Shown one piece after another: positions 22,357 through 30,125 of a stretch of DNA of 31,922 nt (position 1 is its first letter; each line of letters begins with the position of its first letter). The stretch is taken from positions 1 to 31,922 of the forward strand of contig CAWEXD010000001.1 in assembly GCA_963812945.1 (NCBI GenBank). Direction: 5' to 3'. The position numbers and the translations under genes were made by a program. The notes under the pieces were generated by a model. That model saw only the letters and a program-made list of their open reading frames with translations. It had not been told where the DNA came from and searched no databases. The DNA is from DASRDR01 sp963812945 [NCBI: uncultured Candidatus Rokubacteria bacterium]. Lineage in GTDB: Bacteria > Methylomirabilota > Methylomirabilia > Rokubacteriales.

Positions 22357-23267
22357 CCGACCTTGGGATCGAGGACGTCCCGGAGCCCGTCCCCGAGCAG
22401 GTTGAACCCCAGGCTCACGACGAGGATCGCGATCCCGGGCACCGTCGCCACCCACCACTGGTCGAGGAGGAACTGCCGGCCCGACGCGATCATGGCCCCC
22501 CACTCGGGTGCGGGCGGCTGGGCGCCGAGGCCGAGGAAGCCGAGGCCGGCCGCGGTCAGGATGATCCCGGCCATGTCGTGGCCGACGCGGACGATGAGCG
22601 ACGAGGTGCAGAGCGGGACGACGTGGCCCAGCACGATGCGAAGGGGCCCCGCGCCCTGGAGTTGGATGGCGGCGATGAAGTCGCTCCGGCGGATCGTCAG
22701 GGTCTCCGCCCGCGCCACCCGCGCGTACGGCGGCCACGCCGTGAACGCGATGGCAATGACGGCGTTCTCGATGCCCGGGCCGAGGGCGGAGACGAAGGCC
22801 AGCGCCAGGATGAGTCGCGGAAACGCGAGGAACACGTCGGTCACCCGCATGAGGACCGTGTCGACCCACCCCCCGAGATAGCCCGCCGCGGTACCGATGA
22901 GGAGGCCGGTCGGCGCGACCATCACGACGACCAGCCCGACGATCACCAGCGTGATGCGCGACCCGTAGAGGACGCGCGTGTAGATGTCGCGACCGAGCTG
23001 GTCCGTCCCGAACCAGTGCCGGGCGCTCGGGGGCTGGAGGCGCTGACCCAGATCCTGGGCGAACGGCGAGAGGTCGGTGAGGGCCGGCGCGAGCAGAGCC
23101 ACCAGTATCAGGGCGATCAGGACCGCGAGGCCAGCCATCGCGAGCGGGTTCCGGCGGAAGCCCAGCCAGCCGACGTAGGCCTGGCCGAGCCGAGCCTGGC
23201 CCCGCGAGGCCGGCGTCTCGGCGAGGAGCCAGCTCCGGAGCGTCGCGGCGCGGCCGGCCGGCGTCAT
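22353..23267 (-). CDS. dppC: Peptide-type ABC transporter permease (DppC-like)
   Basis: A 304-residue permease with the family's N-terminal OppC_N segment (FRRNPLAMAGLAVL), the conserved HWFGTDQLGRDIYTRVLYG motif, and the cytoplasmic EAA loop in DFIAAIQLQGAGPLRIVLGHVVP. About six membrane helices are evident, ending in the usual NLLGDGLRDVLDPK tail. It forms the translocation pore with the DppB-like protein. The ATG overlaps the dppB stop by 4 bases (ATGA), as does its stop with dppD, showing strict translational coupling. Confidence 0.95.
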   Translation of the reverse strand: MTPAGRAATLRSWLLAETPASRGQARLGQAYVGWLGFRRNPLAMAGLAVLIALILVALLAPALTDLSPFAQDLGQRLQPPSARHWFGTDQLGRDIYTRVLYGSRITLVIVGLVVVMVAPTGLLIGTAAGYLGGWVDTVLMRVTDVFLAFPRLILALAFVSALGPGIENAVIAIAFTAWPPYARVARAETLTIRRSDFIAAIQLQGAGPLRIVLGHVVPLCTSSLIVRVGHDMAGIILTAAGLGFLGLGAQPPAPEWGAMIASGRQFLLDQWWVATVPGIAILVVSLGFNLLGDGLRDVLDPKVG

Positions 23268-24331
23268 CGGGCGCGCGGGTCCACGAGGCGGTACAGGAGG
23301 TCCGAGAGGAGGTTCAGGCCGATGAAGATGGTCCCGACCACGATCGTCCCGCCGAGGACGGCGTTCATGTCGGCGTTCAGGAGCGAGCTCGTGATGTACT
23401 GCCCCAGGCCTGGCCACGCGAAGACCGTCTCGGTCAGCACCGAGCCCTCGAGGAGGTTCGCGTAGGCCAGCGCGATCACCGTGATGAGGGGGACCAGCAC
23501 GTTGCCGAACGCGTGGCGCCACACGACGCGCCGCTCGGAGAGCCCCTTGATCCGGGCCGTGGTGACATACTCCTGCCCGAGCTCGGCCAGCATGAAGCTC
23601 CGGGTCATTCGGGCGATGTAGGCGAGCGAGAAGTAGCCCAGGATCGACGCCGGCAGGATCACGTGGCTCAGCGCGTTCCAGAAGACCTCCCATTCGCCCG
23701 CCAGCACCGAGTCGAGGAGGATGACGCCGCTCCACACGGGAACCAGGTCGTCGAACGCCACGTCGAGCCGTCCCGGCCCCGCGACCCAGCCGAGCCGCGC
23801 GTAGAACAGCAGGAGACCCATGAGCCCGAGCCAGAAGACGGGCACCGAGTAGCCGAGGAGGCTCACCACCCGGACGACCTGGTCCGCCAGCCGCCCGCGG
23901 GCCACTGCGGCCACGACGCCCATGGGGATGCCCAGCGCCACGCCGATCAGCGTCGCCACCGTGGCCAGCTCGAGCGTGGCCGGGAACACCCGGCGAATGT
24001 CGACGAGAACCGGGTTCGAGGTCAGGACCGACCGCCCGAAGTCCCCGGTGAGCACCTTCTTCAGGTAGAGCCAGAACTGCCGCCAGAGCGGCAGGTGGAG
24101 GCCAAGCTCGTGCTTGACCCGCTCGTAGACCTCCGCCGGCGCGCGGTCCCCGACCGCGGCGAGGACCGGGTCGATCGGGACCACGCGGGCGATCAGGAAG
24201 GTGACGAGGAGGAGGCCGAGGAAGGTCAGGGCGACCGTCCCTAGGAGCCGCGCCACCGGCCAGAGGACGCGCACCGGGAGTGAGGTCGGCCTCACTCCCG
24301 GCGGAGGCGTCGAAGCCGGCGGACCGGTCAC
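23264..24331 (-). CDS. dppB: Peptide-type ABC transporter permease (DppB-like)
   Basis: A permease of up to 355 residues with six membrane helices and DppB-family features: GLLLVTFLIARVVPIDPV near the N-terminus, GDFGRSV, SVPVFWLGL, and the EAA loop YVTTARIKGLSERRVVWRHAFGNVLVP. The C-terminal motif FAWPGLGQYITSSLLN is also present. The start is uncertain. The GTG at 24331 gives an unusually long N-terminus before the first helix. The GTG at 24274 fits family length better and would put the perfect inverted repeat at 24274-24301 in an 83-base dppA-dppB spacer. Neither start has a good ribosome site. Confidence 0.92.
   Translation of the reverse strand: MTGPPASTPPPGVRPTSLPVRVLWPVARLLGTVALTFLGLLLVTFLIARVVPIDPVLAAVGDRAPAEVYERVKHELGLHLPLWRQFWLYLKKVLTGDFGRSVLTSNPVLVDIRRVFPATLELATVATLIGVALGIPMGVVAAVARGRLADQVVRVVSLLGYSVPVFWLGLMGLLLFYARLGWVAGPGRLDVAFDDLVPVWSGVILLDSVLAGEWEVFWNALSHVILPASILGYFSLAYIARMTRSFMLAELGQEYVTTARIKGLSERRVVWRHAFGNVLVPLITVIALAYANLLEGSVLTETVFAWPGLGQYITSSLLNADMNAVLGGTIVVGTIFIGLNLLSDLLYRLVDPRAR
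24274..24301. repeat. Perfect 12-bp inverted repeat at the dppA/dppB junction
   Basis: Arms CCGGGAGTGAGG (24274-24285) and CCTCACTCCCGG (24290-24301) surround a TCGG loop with no mismatch. Strong hairpins after a binding-protein gene are known to protect its mRNA from 3' decay or to attenuate downstream permease expression (for example malE-malF). Here it either lies in the spacer or at the start of dppB, depending on the start codon used. Confidence 0.6.
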
Positions 24332-24357
24332 CGCAGCGCGGCCGTCCGCGCCGTCAG

Positions 24358-25935
24358 CTACTTCTTGATGGCGTGGTACAGGTTGTTCTCGAAGCTCGGG
24401 CCGATGACGAGCCCGTCGACGCCCTTGTGGTGGGCGACGACCTCGCTCTCCTGGAACATGATGATGAACGGCGACGTCTTCTGGTGCTCCCGCTGAAGCT
24501 GCTGGTACGTCGCCTCGCGCTTCTTCGCGTCCTTCTCGCGGACGGCCGCCTGGGTGATCCTCGTCATGTCGGGGATGTCCCAGCTGTTCCGCCAGGCGAG
24601 GGTCTTCGACTTCGCGTTATCCGTGTTGTCGACGTTCATCGCGAAGGTCTCGGCGTTCGTGTGCGGGTCCTGGTAGTCCGGGCCCCACTGGCCAATGTAG
24701 ACGTCGTGGTTCCGCGCCCGGTACTTGGTCAGCGTCTGTTTCCCGTCGCCGGGCAGGAGCTCCAACTTGACGCCGGCCTTCGCCCAGCTCGCCTGGATGG
24801 CCTGGGCGATGTCCATGTAAGGCGAGGTGCTGCGGACGTCCATGGTCACGCTGAATCCGTTCGGCAGCCCGGCTTTGGCGAGTAACGCCTTGGCCCGCTC
24901 GAGGTCGAACTTGTAGGGCTTGTCGTCAATAGCGCCGAGGAAGCCGCTCGGCAGAAACACCTGGTGGACAGCGTAGCGGCCACGGACGATGTTCTCCTCG
25001 ATCCCCGCGTAGTCGACCAGGTACTTCAGCGCCTCGCGCACCTCGGGCTTGGCCAGGTTCGCGTTCTTCTGGTTGAGTCCCAGGTAGAAGATCGAGCCCT
25101 TCGGGCCCTGCTTGGTCGCGAGGTTCGCGTTGCCCTTGATGGCGTCCAGCTGGTCCTTGGACAGGTTCCGCGCGTAGTCGACGTCGCCTTTCTCGAGGAG
25201 CAAACGCTGAGTCGCGGGCTCGGGCACGTGCCGCACGACCACCCGGCGCGGGAGCGCCTTCGATCCGTGGTAGCCGTCCCACCGCTCGAGAGTGTACGAC
25301 TCGTTCGCCTTCCAGCTCACGAGCTTGAACGGGCCGCTGGCGGCGGAGTTCGTCTTGAGCCACTCGTTGCCGAAGTCGCCGCCCTTATCGTGGCCCTGGA
25401 CGACTTTGCTGTCCACGATCGAGCCGACCGTGGCGGTCAGGCAGTAGTAGAAGAAGGTGGGCGCCACCGCGTCGCCGGTCTCGATCACCAGCGTCTGGTC
25501 GTCGGTCGCCCGGATCTTCTCCTTCACGTTCTCCTTGGTGAAGCCGAACTGGGTCAGGATGAACCCCGGCGACTTGTTGAGGATCACAGCGCGCTGGAGC
25601 GAGTAGGCCGCGTCGCCCGCGGTGACCGGGTTCCCGGAGTGGAACTTGATGCCCTTCCTCATCTTGAACGTGTAGGTCTTGCCGTCGGCGCCGATGGACC
25701 AGCTCTCGGCGAGCTCGCCCTTGAGCTTGCTGACGTCCTTGAGGTCGTACGCGATGAGCCGCTCGTAGACGTTGCCCACCGCCTCGCTGCCCGAGAACTC
25801 GAACGACTCCGCGGGATCGAGCGAGATGATGTCGTCGATGGCCTTGGCCATGACGACCGTGTCCTTGGGCGTCGCCGCCAGGGCGGGACTGGCGACCAGG
25901 ACGGCTGCCGCGAGAAGCCAGGTGATTCTCCTCAT
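24358..25935 (-). CDS. dppA: Peptide-type ABC transporter substrate-binding protein (DppA-like, SBP family 5)
   Basis: A 525-residue exported protein. The Sec signal peptide (RRITWLLAAAVLVASPALA, cleavage after about residue 21) precedes a complete SBP family 5 fold, with the LDPAESFEFSGSEAVGNVYE opening shortened here to SLDPAESFEFSG, then KTYTFKMRKGIKFHSGNPVTAGD, and WGPDYQDPHTNAETF toward the C-terminus. It has no lipobox, so it should be free in the periplasm. It would deliver peptides or another small solute to the DppBC pore. A strong GGAAAGGAGC site precedes the ATG. It is the first gene of the operon, with a promoter at 26015-26043. Confidence 0.95.
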   Translation of the reverse strand: MRRITWLLAAAVLVASPALAATPKDTVVMAKAIDDIISLDPAESFEFSGSEAVGNVYERLIAYDLKDVSKLKGELAESWSIGADGKTYTFKMRKGIKFHSGNPVTAGDAAYSLQRAVILNKSPGFILTQFGFTKENVKEKIRATDDQTLVIETGDAVAPTFFYYCLTATVGSIVDSKVVQGHDKGGDFGNEWLKTNSAASGPFKLVSWKANESYTLERWDGYHGSKALPRRVVVRHVPEPATQRLLLEKGDVDYARNLSKDQLDAIKGNANLATKQGPKGSIFYLGLNQKNANLAKPEVREALKYLVDYAGIEENIVRGRYAVHQVFLPSGFLGAIDDKPYKFDLERAKALLAKAGLPNGFSVTMDVRSTSPYMDIAQAIQASWAKAGVKLELLPGDGKQTLTKYRARNHDVYIGQWGPDYQDPHTNAETFAMNVDNTDNAKSKTLAWRNSWDIPDMTRITQAAVREKDAKKREATYQQLQREHQKTSPFIIMFQESEVVAHHKGVDGLVIGPSFENNLYHAIKK

Positions 25936-26014
25936 GCGAAGCTCCTTTCCATGGGCCCGCCGCCGCAGGCGCGAGCCGTCGCTCCGCCGGGATCCGGGGT
26001 CGGGCGTTTGACGC

Positions 26015-26043
26015 ATGATCGGGGCGGGACGCCGGCCTGTCAA
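26015..26043 (-). promoter_or_regulatory. Promoter of the dpp-like operon
   Basis: On the minus strand a perfect TTGACA (26038-26043) is separated by 17 bases from GATCAT (26015-26020, four of six). The predicted start is near 26008, giving a leader of about 73 bases before the dppA start. The rest of 25936-26149 contains no gene. Confidence 0.55.
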
Positions 26044-26149
26044 GCGCGCGCCATCGCGGCGCTCGGCGAGGGGTCCATTCGGACCGCGCGCGGTGCTAGC
26101 ATTCGGGTGCTCGCATCGTGTGCGCTGCACGGGGGGTCGGGGGGGGACC

Positions 26150-26935
26150 ATGCGTCGAGGTATCCGTGCGATTCTGCGGTGGGGACTGGTCGCTGCAATG
26201 CTCGCCCTGACCGGAGTCGGGCCGGACCGATCGGCCGCCGACGCACCCGGCCGGCCGATCTCCATCGCGGACGACTTCCAGGGCGGCGTCGGGCCGATCT
26301 GGCGGCTCCAGCGGATCCGGCCGGACGCGATCGCCACCATCCGCGATCCGACCGGTCTGGACCGCGACGTCGTGGCCATCACGCTCCGGTCCGGCGACAT
26401 GGCCGACAGCGGCGGCGTCTCGGAGCGCGCCGAGCTCTCGGAGGCCGACCACCTCCACCTTCCGACCGGCACCGACGTCTGGTACGGCTTCTCGTTCTAC
26501 TTGCCGCCGGACTTCCCCGTCGTCGACCGCCGCCTCGTCCTGGGGCAATGGAAGCAGGGCTGCGGGGACTGCACGGCCGACCACAGCCCGGGCATCGCCA
26601 ACCGCTACCGGAACGGGGTGTTCTCGATCACCATCCAGGACGCCGAGCGCCGGGTGGTGCTCTTCGAGGAGAAGGCCGACATTCGCGGCCGCTGGAACCA
26701 TCTCGTGTACCACCTCAGACTCACGCCCCGCCCGGACGGCTTTCTCCGGGTGTGGCTCAACGGCCGGCAGGTCACGGACTACCGAGGCCGGATCGGTTAC
26801 ACGGATGACCTGGACCACGTGTACTTCAAGATCGGGCTCTATCGCGACAATCTCGCGGTCCCGATGACGATGCTCCTCGCGCGGTTCCGCCGCGGGGCCA
26901 CTCGCGCCGAGGTCGACCCCGCCGACTCGCCGTGA
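26150..26935 (+). CDS. Exported polysaccharide lyase-like protein (heparin lyase I-type fold)
   Basis: With the ATG at 26150 the product is 261 residues with an N-terminal signal segment (RAILRWGLVAAMLALTG). The mature part matches the PF14099-type 'polysaccharide lyase' jelly-roll, with SERAELSEAD, VWYGFSFYLPPDFP, LGQWKQG, WNHLVYHLRLTP and GFLRVWLNGRQVTDYRG. Proteins of this group bind or cleave polysaccharides, but many are uncharacterised and lyase activity cannot be assumed. The G-rich sequence before the ATG may serve as ribosome site. It is divergent from dppA and convergent with the serine hydrolase gene. Confidence 0.82.
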   Translation: MRRGIRAILRWGLVAAMLALTGVGPDRSAADAPGRPISIADDFQGGVGPIWRLQRIRPDAIATIRDPTGLDRDVVAITLRSGDMADSGGVSERAELSEADHLHLPTGTDVWYGFSFYLPPDFPVVDRRLVLGQWKQGCGDCTADHSPGIANRYRNGVFSITIQDAERRVVLFEEKADIRGRWNHLVYHLRLTPRPDGFLRVWLNGRQVTDYRGRIGYTDDLDHVYFKIGLYRDNLAVPMTMLLARFRRGATRAEVDPADSP

Positions 26936-26960
26936 CCCCGCCGGGGTGACCGGCCCGCGG

Positions 26961-26979
26961 GAGCGCGCGCGTCGCGCTC
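26961..26979. terminator. GC-rich hairpin between converging genes
   Basis: GAGCGCG (26961-26967) and CGCGCTC (26973-26979) form a 7-bp stem directly abutting the serine hydrolase stop codon. A second ACCCC/GGGGT stem lies at 26935-26947 by the lyase stop. No T-tract is present. A bidirectional terminator is a reasonable but unproven reading. Confidence 0.35.
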
Positions 26980-28176
26980 TCAGTTGCCCAGGCTCTTCAC
27001 GACTGCGAGCCAGAGCGCGAGCAGCTCCCGGCCCGGGTCGCCCACGTCGCGCGCGGCGGTGTGGATCAGCACGAGCTTCGTCCTCGGGTCCACGAACACG
27101 GCCTGCCCCCGCAGGCCGCGCAGCACGAACTGCCGATCCGGACCGGGCACGATCCACGTCTGGTAGCCGTAGCCGAAGAACGAGCTCGTGTTCCCGGGCT
27201 CGAACTGCCGTGCCGCCGGCGTGGTCGCGGCGCGCACCCAGCCCGCCGGGATGATCGGCCGCCCGTCGAGCGCGCCGTCGTTCGCGAGCAGCATGCCGAG
27301 CCGCGCGTAGTCGCGCACCGTGGCGTTGACGGCGAAGTACGCCGCCTCGTAGCCCCCCTTGTCCACGGCCCAGGAGGCGTCGGCCTCGGCGCCCATGGGC
27401 TGCCAGATCTTCGCCGACAGGTACTCGGCCAGCGGCTTGCCGGTGGCCGCGCGCAGCACCAGGCCGAGGACCTGCGTCTCGGCCGACGAGTAGTAGAATC
27501 GCTCGCCGGGCGCGCGATCGCGCGTGCGGAAGGGCATCACGGTCGCGGCTCCGCCCTCGCTTTCTCCCAGCACCGACAGCCGCGCGAGCGTTGCGACGTC
27601 GTCGGCGCCGCTGTAGTTCTCGGTGAACCGGACGCCGGAGGACATGGTCAGCAGGTGGCGAATCGGCGTCTCGCCGTAGGGGGTGCCCGTGAGCTCCGCG
27701 ACGTACTGCTCGGCACGATCGTCGAGCGACCGGATCCGGCCCTCGGACAGCGCCACCCCGACGAGCATGGCCACGATCGTCTTGGCCATCGAGTAGGAGT
27801 TCATGCGGTGCTCGGGCGTGCGGTCGTACTGGTACCGCTCGGCGAGTATGGTGTCGCCCTTCAGGAGCAAGAGCCCCGTGGTGCGGTTGCGCGCGAGGTA
27901 GTCGTCCAGCCCGCTGTTCTGTGACTCGTACGTGTAGCGGAACGCCGGCTCGGCCGCGGCACGCTTCAGGGGACGGGCCGCCGGAGCCCGGGCCACCTTG
28001 CGCGCCGGGAAGGCCTCGTCGAAGCGGCTCACGAGACCGACCAGGCACCGCAGCTCCGGCCGCAGGGAGGCCGGGCAGAGCGGATAGCCCTCGTTCTTGC
28101 CCAGCACCGCCTCGTCCGGCGCGGCGAACGACCCGGCGGCGAGGAGGACGATCGCGAGAAGGACGATGAGTCTCAC
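26980..28176 (-). CDS. Exported class C beta-lactamase-like serine hydrolase
   Basis: A 398-residue protein with a Sec signal peptide (LIVLLAIVLLAAGSFAA). The catalytic SxxK motif is SMAK (Ser129, Lys132) and the YxS/N motif is YSS (Tyr229-Ser231). The KTG-type third motif is not canonical; LRGLRGQ occupies a similar place. This fits the beta-lactamase-related family (PF00144) of esterases, peptidases and amidases rather than a true AmpC. Two cysteines near the N-terminus (about 34 and 44) might form a disulfide. It follows the sugar-permease gene by 54 bases in the same direction and may be co-transcribed. Hydrolysis of an ester or amide in the periplasm is the likely activity. Confidence 0.9.
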   Translation of the reverse strand: MRLIVLLAIVLLAAGSFAAPDEAVLGKNEGYPLCPASLRPELRCLVGLVSRFDEAFPARKVARAPAARPLKRAAAEPAFRYTYESQNSGLDDYLARNRTTGLLLLKGDTILAERYQYDRTPEHRMNSYSMAKTIVAMLVGVALSEGRIRSLDDRAEQYVAELTGTPYGETPIRHLLTMSSGVRFTENYSGADDVATLARLSVLGESEGGAATVMPFRTRDRAPGERFYYSSAETQVLGLVLRAATGKPLAEYLSAKIWQPMGAEADASWAVDKGGYEAAYFAVNATVRDYARLGMLLANDGALDGRPIIPAGWVRAATTPAARQFEPGNTSSFFGYGYQTWIVPGPDRQFVLRGLRGQAVFVDPRTKLVLIHTAARDVGDPGRELLALWLAVVKSLGN

Positions 28177-28230
28177 GCCGCCCCCCCCATCGTCCGGCGC
28201 GATCCGACGGAGAGCGCCGTCGCAGCCACC

Positions 28231-29106
28231 CTACCCCTTGACCGAGCCCGCCGTCAGGCCCTGGACGAGGTAGCGCTGGAAGACGAGAACGAGGATGACC
28301 GCCGGCAGCGCGCCGAGGAACCCGGAGGCCGCGATGACCGAGTAATCGATGTTGATCTGGGCGTTCATGGCGGCGATCACCGGGGGCAGCGTCGTGGTGC
28401 CGGGCTTCGTGTTCAGCACGAGCGCCACCAGGAACTCGTTCCAGCAGAGCATGAACGTGAAGGCGCCCCCCGCCACGAGGCCGGGGCCGGAGATGGGCAG
28501 GACGACCCGGTAGTACGCCTGGAGGCGGTTGCAGCCGTCGACGAGGGCGCTCCGGTCCAGCTCCGCCGGGATCGTCTCGAAGTACGCCTTCATGATCCAG
28601 ATCGTGAACGGGAGCGTGAAGGCGCAGTACGCGATGGTGAGCCCGGTCAGCGTGTTCTGGAGCCCGAGCGTCCGGAACATCAGGAAGAACGCCGGGATCA
28701 GCACGATCGTGGGGAGCATGCGGGTGAAGAGCAGGCTGTAGAGAGAGAAGCCCTTCAGCGGGAACCGGAAGCGCGCGTAGGCGTACCCCGCCGTCGTGCC
28801 GACCACGAGGTTCAGCACGGTCACCAGGGACGCTACGATCAGCGTGTTCAGCATGGACGGCAGGATCTTCGCCGCCTGCCCCTCGGCGTGGAAGCGCACC
28901 AGGCCGAAGATCATCCGGTAGTTGTCGAACGTGACCTCGGGCGGGATCAGCGAGAGCGGCCGGGCCAGGAGATGCTTCTGGTACGACACGCTCGTGATGA
29001 ACAGCCAGACGAAGGGGCCGATCAGCCAGAGCGTGACGGCCCCGACCAGGCCGTAGACCAGGAGGCGCCGGCCGAGCCCCCGCTCGCCGACGATCGTGCC
29101 GCCCAT
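28231..29106 (-). CDS. Sugar-type ABC transporter permease (MalG/UgpE-like)
   Basis: A 291-residue permease with six membrane helices. The EAA-type loop is EELDRSALVDGCNRLQAYYRVVLPISGPG, core AELDRSALVDG. A late helix CWNEFLVALVL and the tail FQRYLVQGLTAGSVKG are hallmark features of CUT1-family MalG-type subunits. It forms the pore with the MalF-like protein. Its ATG shares one base with the upstream stop codon (TGATG), showing coupling. No gene for a MalK-type ATPase is present in the window, so a shared ATPase elsewhere is implied. Confidence 0.94.
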   Translation of the reverse strand: MGGTIVGERGLGRRLLVYGLVGAVTLWLIGPFVWLFITSVSYQKHLLARPLSLIPPEVTFDNYRMIFGLVRFHAEGQAAKILPSMLNTLIVASLVTVLNLVVGTTAGYAYARFRFPLKGFSLYSLLFTRMLPTIVLIPAFFLMFRTLGLQNTLTGLTIAYCAFTLPFTIWIMKAYFETIPAELDRSALVDGCNRLQAYYRVVLPISGPGLVAGGAFTFMLCWNEFLVALVLNTKPGTTTLPPVIAAMNAQINIDYSVIAASGFLGALPAVILVLVFQRYLVQGLTAGSVKG

Positions 29107-30110
29107 CAGGTCTCGGCCTCGAACCGGCGCAGCACCAGCCAGTGGTACACGAAGGTCAGGAGCAGGCACAGCGCCGTCAGCGTGTAGAGGATCGCCGTGC
29201 CGGGCCCGAACTTGAAGAAGCTGAAGGCCGTCTGGAACCCGAGCCAGGAGATCGTCGTGGTGTCCTGCGCGGGGCCGCCCATGGTCAGGACGTAGATCAG
29301 GTCGAGCATGAGGAAGCCGTTCACCGTGCTCAGCACCAGGATCAGGAACAGGATGGGCCGGAGCGCGGGGAGGGTGACGTACCAGAGCCGCCGCCAGTAG
29401 CCCGCCCCGTCCACGGCGGCCGCCATGTAGTGCTCCTCGGGAATCGACTGCATCCCGGCCAGGAGGAGGAGCGTCGCGAACGGCGCCTGGTTCCACATGT
29501 AGACCGAGACCAGGACGTTGAGCGCCTGGAACCCGTCCTTGAAGAACGCGATGTACCCGTCGATCAGCCCGGCCCGGTGGAGGACGCCGTTGAGCATGCC
29601 GAACTCGAAGTCGAGGATCCCGATCCAGAGGAGCCCCACCACCACGCGGGAGAGCGACCAGGGAATGAGGAGGAAGCTCCGCATGAGCGGGCGCCCCGCG
29701 AAGCGCTCGTGGAGCACGAGCGCCATCCCGAGTCCGATCAGCGTGGCCTCGAGAACGAACGCGCCGACGAAGTAGAGCGTGCGCCAGAGCGAGCTCCAGT
29801 AGACCGGATCCGCGAAGGTCCGCGCGTAGTTCTGGAGGCCGACGAACCGGAAGAGCGGGAGCCTGACACCGAAGAGCTCGATGGCCGGACCCGTGGCCCG
29901 GAGGAGGTTGACCTCGGTGAAGCTCATCCAGAGGGAGTACAGAAGCGGGAACACGATGACCAGGACGATGCCGAGGACGGCGGGGACGATCAGGAGCCAG
30001 GCGAACGCCGCCTCGGAAAGAACGACCGGCCGGAAGGCGGCGCGCGTCCGCTTCCGGCCGGTCCGCTCGATGCTGAGGGTCCCGGGCGCCCCCGTGCCCT
30101 CGGCGCCCAT
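29106..30110 (-). CDS. Sugar-type ABC transporter permease (MalF/UgpA-like)
   Basis: A 334-residue permease with a hydrophilic N-terminal tail of about 35 residues, then six membrane helices starting LLIVPAVLGIVLVIVFPLLYS. It carries the EAA loop EHYMAAAVDGAGYWRRLWYVTLPALRPIL (core AAAVDGAGYWRRLWYVTLP) and FVGLQNYARTF in the first loop, typical of CUT1 MalF-like subunits. The gene starts 15 bases after the binding-protein stop. It pairs with the downstream MalG-like protein. Confidence 0.94.
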   Translation of the reverse strand: MGAEGTGAPGTLSIERTGRKRTRAAFRPVVLSEAAFAWLLIVPAVLGIVLVIVFPLLYSLWMSFTEVNLLRATGPAIELFGVRLPLFRFVGLQNYARTFADPVYWSSLWRTLYFVGAFVLEATLIGLGMALVLHERFAGRPLMRSFLLIPWSLSRVVVGLLWIGILDFEFGMLNGVLHRAGLIDGYIAFFKDGFQALNVLVSVYMWNQAPFATLLLLAGMQSIPEEHYMAAAVDGAGYWRRLWYVTLPALRPILFLILVLSTVNGFLMLDLIYVLTMGGPAQDTTTISWLGFQTAFSFFKFGPGTAILYTLTALCLLLTFVYHWLVLRRFEAET

Positions 30111-30125
30111 CCCCCAGGCTCCGTC

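Noticed and set aside
24964-26808. 614-codon plus-strand open frame
   Set aside because: It runs antisense to the dppA-like gene and out of frame with the polysaccharide-lyase-like gene; no domain is recognisable.
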